In this document: positions 61,973 through 64,000 of the stretch, piece after piece
Numbering within the stretch: the stretch's first letter is position 1
Layout of the letters: each line of letters begins with the position of its first letter
Origin: Nocardioides carbamazepini
GTDB lineage: Bacteria; Actinomycetota; Actinomycetes; Propionibacteriales; Nocardioidaceae
NCBI RefSeq assembly: GCF_024614185.1
Contig: NZ_JAHTLF010000003.1
Span: 124,001-188,000 of the forward strand
Direction: 5' to 3'
DNA length: 64,000 nucleotides
Translations under genes and position numbers: made by a program
The notes under the pieces: generated by a model
The model's input: the letters and a program-made list of their open reading frames with translations, nothing else
Told to the model about the DNA's origin: nothing
Database searches by the model: none

Positions 61973-62698
61973 ATGACGACCTGCCCCACCCGTGCCCGCC
62001 GGGCGCACTCCGTCGCCGACGTCCCGGCGATCCCGCACGCCCGCGCCGACACACTCGAGCCCGCGGCGGTGCGCACCCGTGTCGTCGTGCCGCTGCGCTT
62101 CCCCGACGGCTACGCGGCGACGGCCGACGTGCTCACCTTCGACGGCCTGGCGGACGGCAGGGAGCACCTGCTGCTGGGTCTCGGCGCCTGGCGGACCCGG
62201 CTCGACGACCTCGCTCGCGGCGGCCCGGCGCCCCTCGTCCGGCCGCACAGCGAGTGCCTGACGGGCGACGTGTTCGGGTCCCAGCGCTGCGACTGCGGGC
62301 CCCAGCTGCGCGAGGCGGTCGAGCGGATCACCGACGAGGGCGGCTTCCTGCTCTACCTGCGCCAGGAGGGTCGCGGGATCGGCCTCTACGCCAAGCTCGA
62401 CGCCTACGCCCTCCAGGACGCCGGCCTCGACACCTACGAGGCCAATGTGGCACTCGGCCGGGGCGAGGACGAGCGCGACTACCGGGCGGCCGCGCAGATG
62501 CTGCGGACCGTGGGCGCCGACCGGATCCGGCTGCTCAGCAACAACCCCGACAAGGCGCGCCAGCTCGGTGCCTACGGGGTGCGCGTCGACGAGCGGATCC
62601 CGACCGGGGTGCACCTGTCGCCCGCCAACGAGCGGTACCTCACGGTGAAGCGCGACCACACCGCGCACACCCTCGACCTCAGCGGCCGGCCGGCATGA
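61973..62698 (+). CDS. ribA: GTP cyclohydrolase II
   Basis: 241 residues, GGAG upstream. First step of riboflavin synthesis: GTP to diaminohydroxyribosylaminopyrimidine phosphate. Zinc ligands C95, C106 and C108 in HSECLTGDVFGSQRCDCG; catalytic RQEGRGIGLYAKL; YEANVALGRGEDERDY; LLSNNPDKARQLGAYGV. No RibB fusion, unlike the usual biosynthetic ribBA. Coupling to marR suggests a dedicated, regulated copy rather than the housekeeping enzyme. Confidence 0.95.
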   Translation: MTTCPTRARRAHSVADVPAIPHARADTLEPAAVRTRVVVPLRFPDGYAATADVLTFDGLADGREHLLLGLGAWRTRLDDLARGGPAPLVRPHSECLTGDVFGSQRCDCGPQLREAVERITDEGGFLLYLRQEGRGIGLYAKLDAYALQDAGLDTYEANVALGRGEDERDYRAAAQMLRTVGADRIRLLSNNPDKARQLGAYGVRVDERIPTGVHLSPANERYLTVKRDHTAHTLDLSGRPA

Positions 62699-63180
62699 CC
62701 GACGCGACCGCTCCCGCCGAGCCGCGCTGGCTGGACGAGGAGGAGATGGCGGCCTGGCTGCCGTTCATCCGGGTCGTCCAGGAGCTGCCGCAGGCGATCG
62801 ACCGACGGCTGCGGGAGGAGGCCGGCATCACGCACACGTACTACGCGATGCTGGCCAACCTGTCCGCCGTACCGGACCGCGCGCTGTCCATGGGCGAGCT
62901 GGCCCGGCTCACGACCACCAGCCCGTCCCGGCTGACCCACGCGATCGCGGTGCTCGAGGAGCGCGGCTGGGTGACCAAGCGGGACTGTCCGCACGACCGA
63001 CGCAGCCAGTACGCCGTGCTCACCGACGAGGGCCAGGCGCTGCTGGAGCGGATCGCCCCCGGCCACGTTGCGCAGGTGCGTGAGCTGGTCTTCGACCGGC
63101 TCGCCCCCCACCAGGTACGCGCCCTCGCCGAGATCACGACGGCCCTCGTCGGCCCGACGGACGCCCTGGGCGAGGGCTGA
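62695..63180 (+). CDS. MarR-family regulator
   Basis: 161 residues; ATG overlaps the ribA stop (ATGA). Winged helix: RALSMGELARLTTTSPSRLTHAIAVLEERGWVTKRDCPHDRRSQYAVLTDEGQALL, with the DRR wing motif. Dimerisation helices at both ends. Most simply represses its own ribA-marR operon at the dyad upstream. Confidence 0.92.
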   Translation: MTDATAPAEPRWLDEEEMAAWLPFIRVVQELPQAIDRRLREEAGITHTYYAMLANLSAVPDRALSMGELARLTTTSPSRLTHAIAVLEERGWVTKRDCPHDRRSQYAVLTDEGQALLERIAPGHVAQVRELVFDRLAPHQVRALAEITTALVGPTDALGEG

Positions 63181-63192
63181 TCGGCCGGAGGC

Positions 63193-64000
63193 TCAGAGCT
63201 CCCACAGCGCTGCCACGGGGAGGCCGTACAACCGGTCGTCCAGCCGGAAGCCGTGCCGACCGGTGTTGAGCACGACCCCGGCGAGGAACCGATCACCGAG
63301 TTGGTCACGCAGCTTGCGGAGTCCGGTGAACTGGGCGCTTCGGAAGCTGGAGGCAGCCTTCACCTCGATGGCGATCACCCGCCCGCCGGACAGCTCGAGG
63401 ACGAGGTCGACCTCGACTCCTGCGCGATCGCGGTAGTGGAAGAGGTCGAACTCGGTGGCGGTCCAACTGCGCTGACGGAGGACCTCCCCGACGACGAAGG
63501 CTTCGAGGAATGCGCCGAGGGCTTCGCCATACTCGATCTGACCGAGCTGATCCTCCGAGAGCCGGGCCATGCGGAGGGCCAGTGCGGAGTCGACGACGAT
63601 GCACTTCGAGCGGCCGACCTCGCGCTTCGCGAGGTTCGGAGTCCAGGGCGCGACCGCGTGGATGAGGCCGGCATCGGCCAGGAGGTCGAGATATCCGGTG
63701 ATCGTCACCGGCGGCACGGAGGTGCGCTCGGCGAGCCGCGCCTTGACCAGTTCAGAGGCCTGGGAGCCGGCGAGTGCCCGAAGGATCGCCGCTGCCCGGG
63801 CCGGGTCGACGTCGCGGCGCATCTCGGTGAGGTCGCGGCGGAGCAGGTTGTCGACGTAGGAGTCGATCCAGCGTCGACGGAATCCAGGGGCCGCGGCGCT
63901 CGCCTCGGGATAGCCGCCGGAGGCGATCGCCGTGATGTAGTCGTCTCGCCCCAGCTCGGTGGCGAAGTCCGTCAGCACGGACTGCTCGGACCGGGTGATC
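63193..64000 (-). CDS. ATPase with DUF4143, partial at window edge
   Basis: The frame stays open to 64000 (reads ITRSEQSVLTDFATELG at the edge), so the N-terminal AAA domain lies outside. What is seen is the DUF4143 part: GGYPEASAAAPGFRRRWIDSYVDNLLRRDL, then a winged-helix-like region VPPVTITGYLDLLADAGLIHAV and the nuclease-like GVEVDLVLELSGGRVIAIEVKAAS, which carries the D...E.K residues of a PD-(D/E)xK fold. Such proteins are common accessory ATPases of unclear role. Confidence 0.85.
   Translation of the reverse strand, partial: ITRSEQSVLTDFATELGRDDYITAIASGGYPEASAAAPGFRRRWIDSYVDNLLRRDLTEMRRDVDPARAAAILRALAGSQASELVKARLAERTSVPPVTITGYLDLLADAGLIHAVAPWTPNLAKREVGRSKCIVVDSALALRMARLSEDQLGQIEYGEALGAFLEAFVVGEVLRQRSWTATEFDLFHYRDRAGVEVDLVLELSGGRVIAIEVKAASSFRSAQFTGLRKLRDQLGDRFLAGVVLNTGRHGFRLDDRLYGLPVAALWEL

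Overview
The window is very GC-rich, gene-dense, and rich in ECF sigma factors, TetR/PadR/MarR/PucR regulators, GTG starts and 4-base start/stop overlaps. That fits a high-GC actinomycete; the gene content (LtrA, a TIGR03086 DinB-like protein, a SigG-type sigma factor, secreted proteins ending in basic domains) suggests a Nocardioides-like member of the Propionibacteriales. The genus is inference, not shown by the sequence.

Layout. 1-11044: a complete type I-E CRISPR-Cas locus on the minus strand (cas3, cse1, cse2, cas7e, cas5e, cas6e, cas1, cas2, then an array of 33 repeats running off the left edge). 11106-17702: an MFS exporter, a DUF1905 protein, a DGPF/YCII protein fused translationally to an ECF42-type sigma factor, a CARDB secreted protein and an M3 peptidase. 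17703-20940: a small membrane protein, an HTH protein, a PadR regulator with a palindromic operator, and a 32-bp-period repeat array between convergent genes. 20940-25511: class III aminotransferase and methylmalonate-semialdehyde dehydrogenase, divergent from a PucR regulator (beta-alanine/amine catabolism). 25493-31497: SigE-family sigma factor with a membrane partner, GNAT, YceI, a 45-residue small protein, and glmS. 31502-31669: a short mobile-element-like sequence with long terminal inverted repeats. 31700-40939: GT61 glycosyltransferase, a secreted nuclease/phosphatase with Fn3 domains, a DEAD-box helicase, a lysozyme-like lipoprotein, a MerR/flavoprotein divergent pair, and a penicillin-binding lipoprotein. 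41150-41262: a candidate free-standing small RNA with promoter and terminator. 41365-54579: a succinate-semialdehyde dehydrogenase, two MFS transporters around a TetR, a large XRE-AAA-TPR regulator, a 1240-residue exported protein of unknown function, and LtrA. 54726-63180: a secreted BLIP-like protein, a TIGR03086/SigG pair, a glycerolipid cluster (glpD-tetR divergent from an alkyl-DHAP synthase-like oxidase and a lipid kinase), and a ribA-marR operon behind a clear MarR-type dyad. 63193-64000: the C-terminal part of a DUF4143 ATPase cut by the window edge.

How the genes work together. The Cas genes are tightly coupled (1 to 7 base overlaps, apart from one gap after cas3) and should make Cascade, Cas3 and the Cas1-Cas2 integrase from one or two transcripts. 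The glpD/tetR/agpS-like/kinase block looks like one regulon for dihydroxyacetone phosphate-derived (possibly ether) lipids. Three sigma factor modules (ECF42, SigE-type, SigG-type) each sit beside the partner typical of their family. The most unusual material is non-coding: the 32-bp repeat array, the terminal-inverted-repeat element, the small RNA candidate, and irregularities in the CRISPR array.
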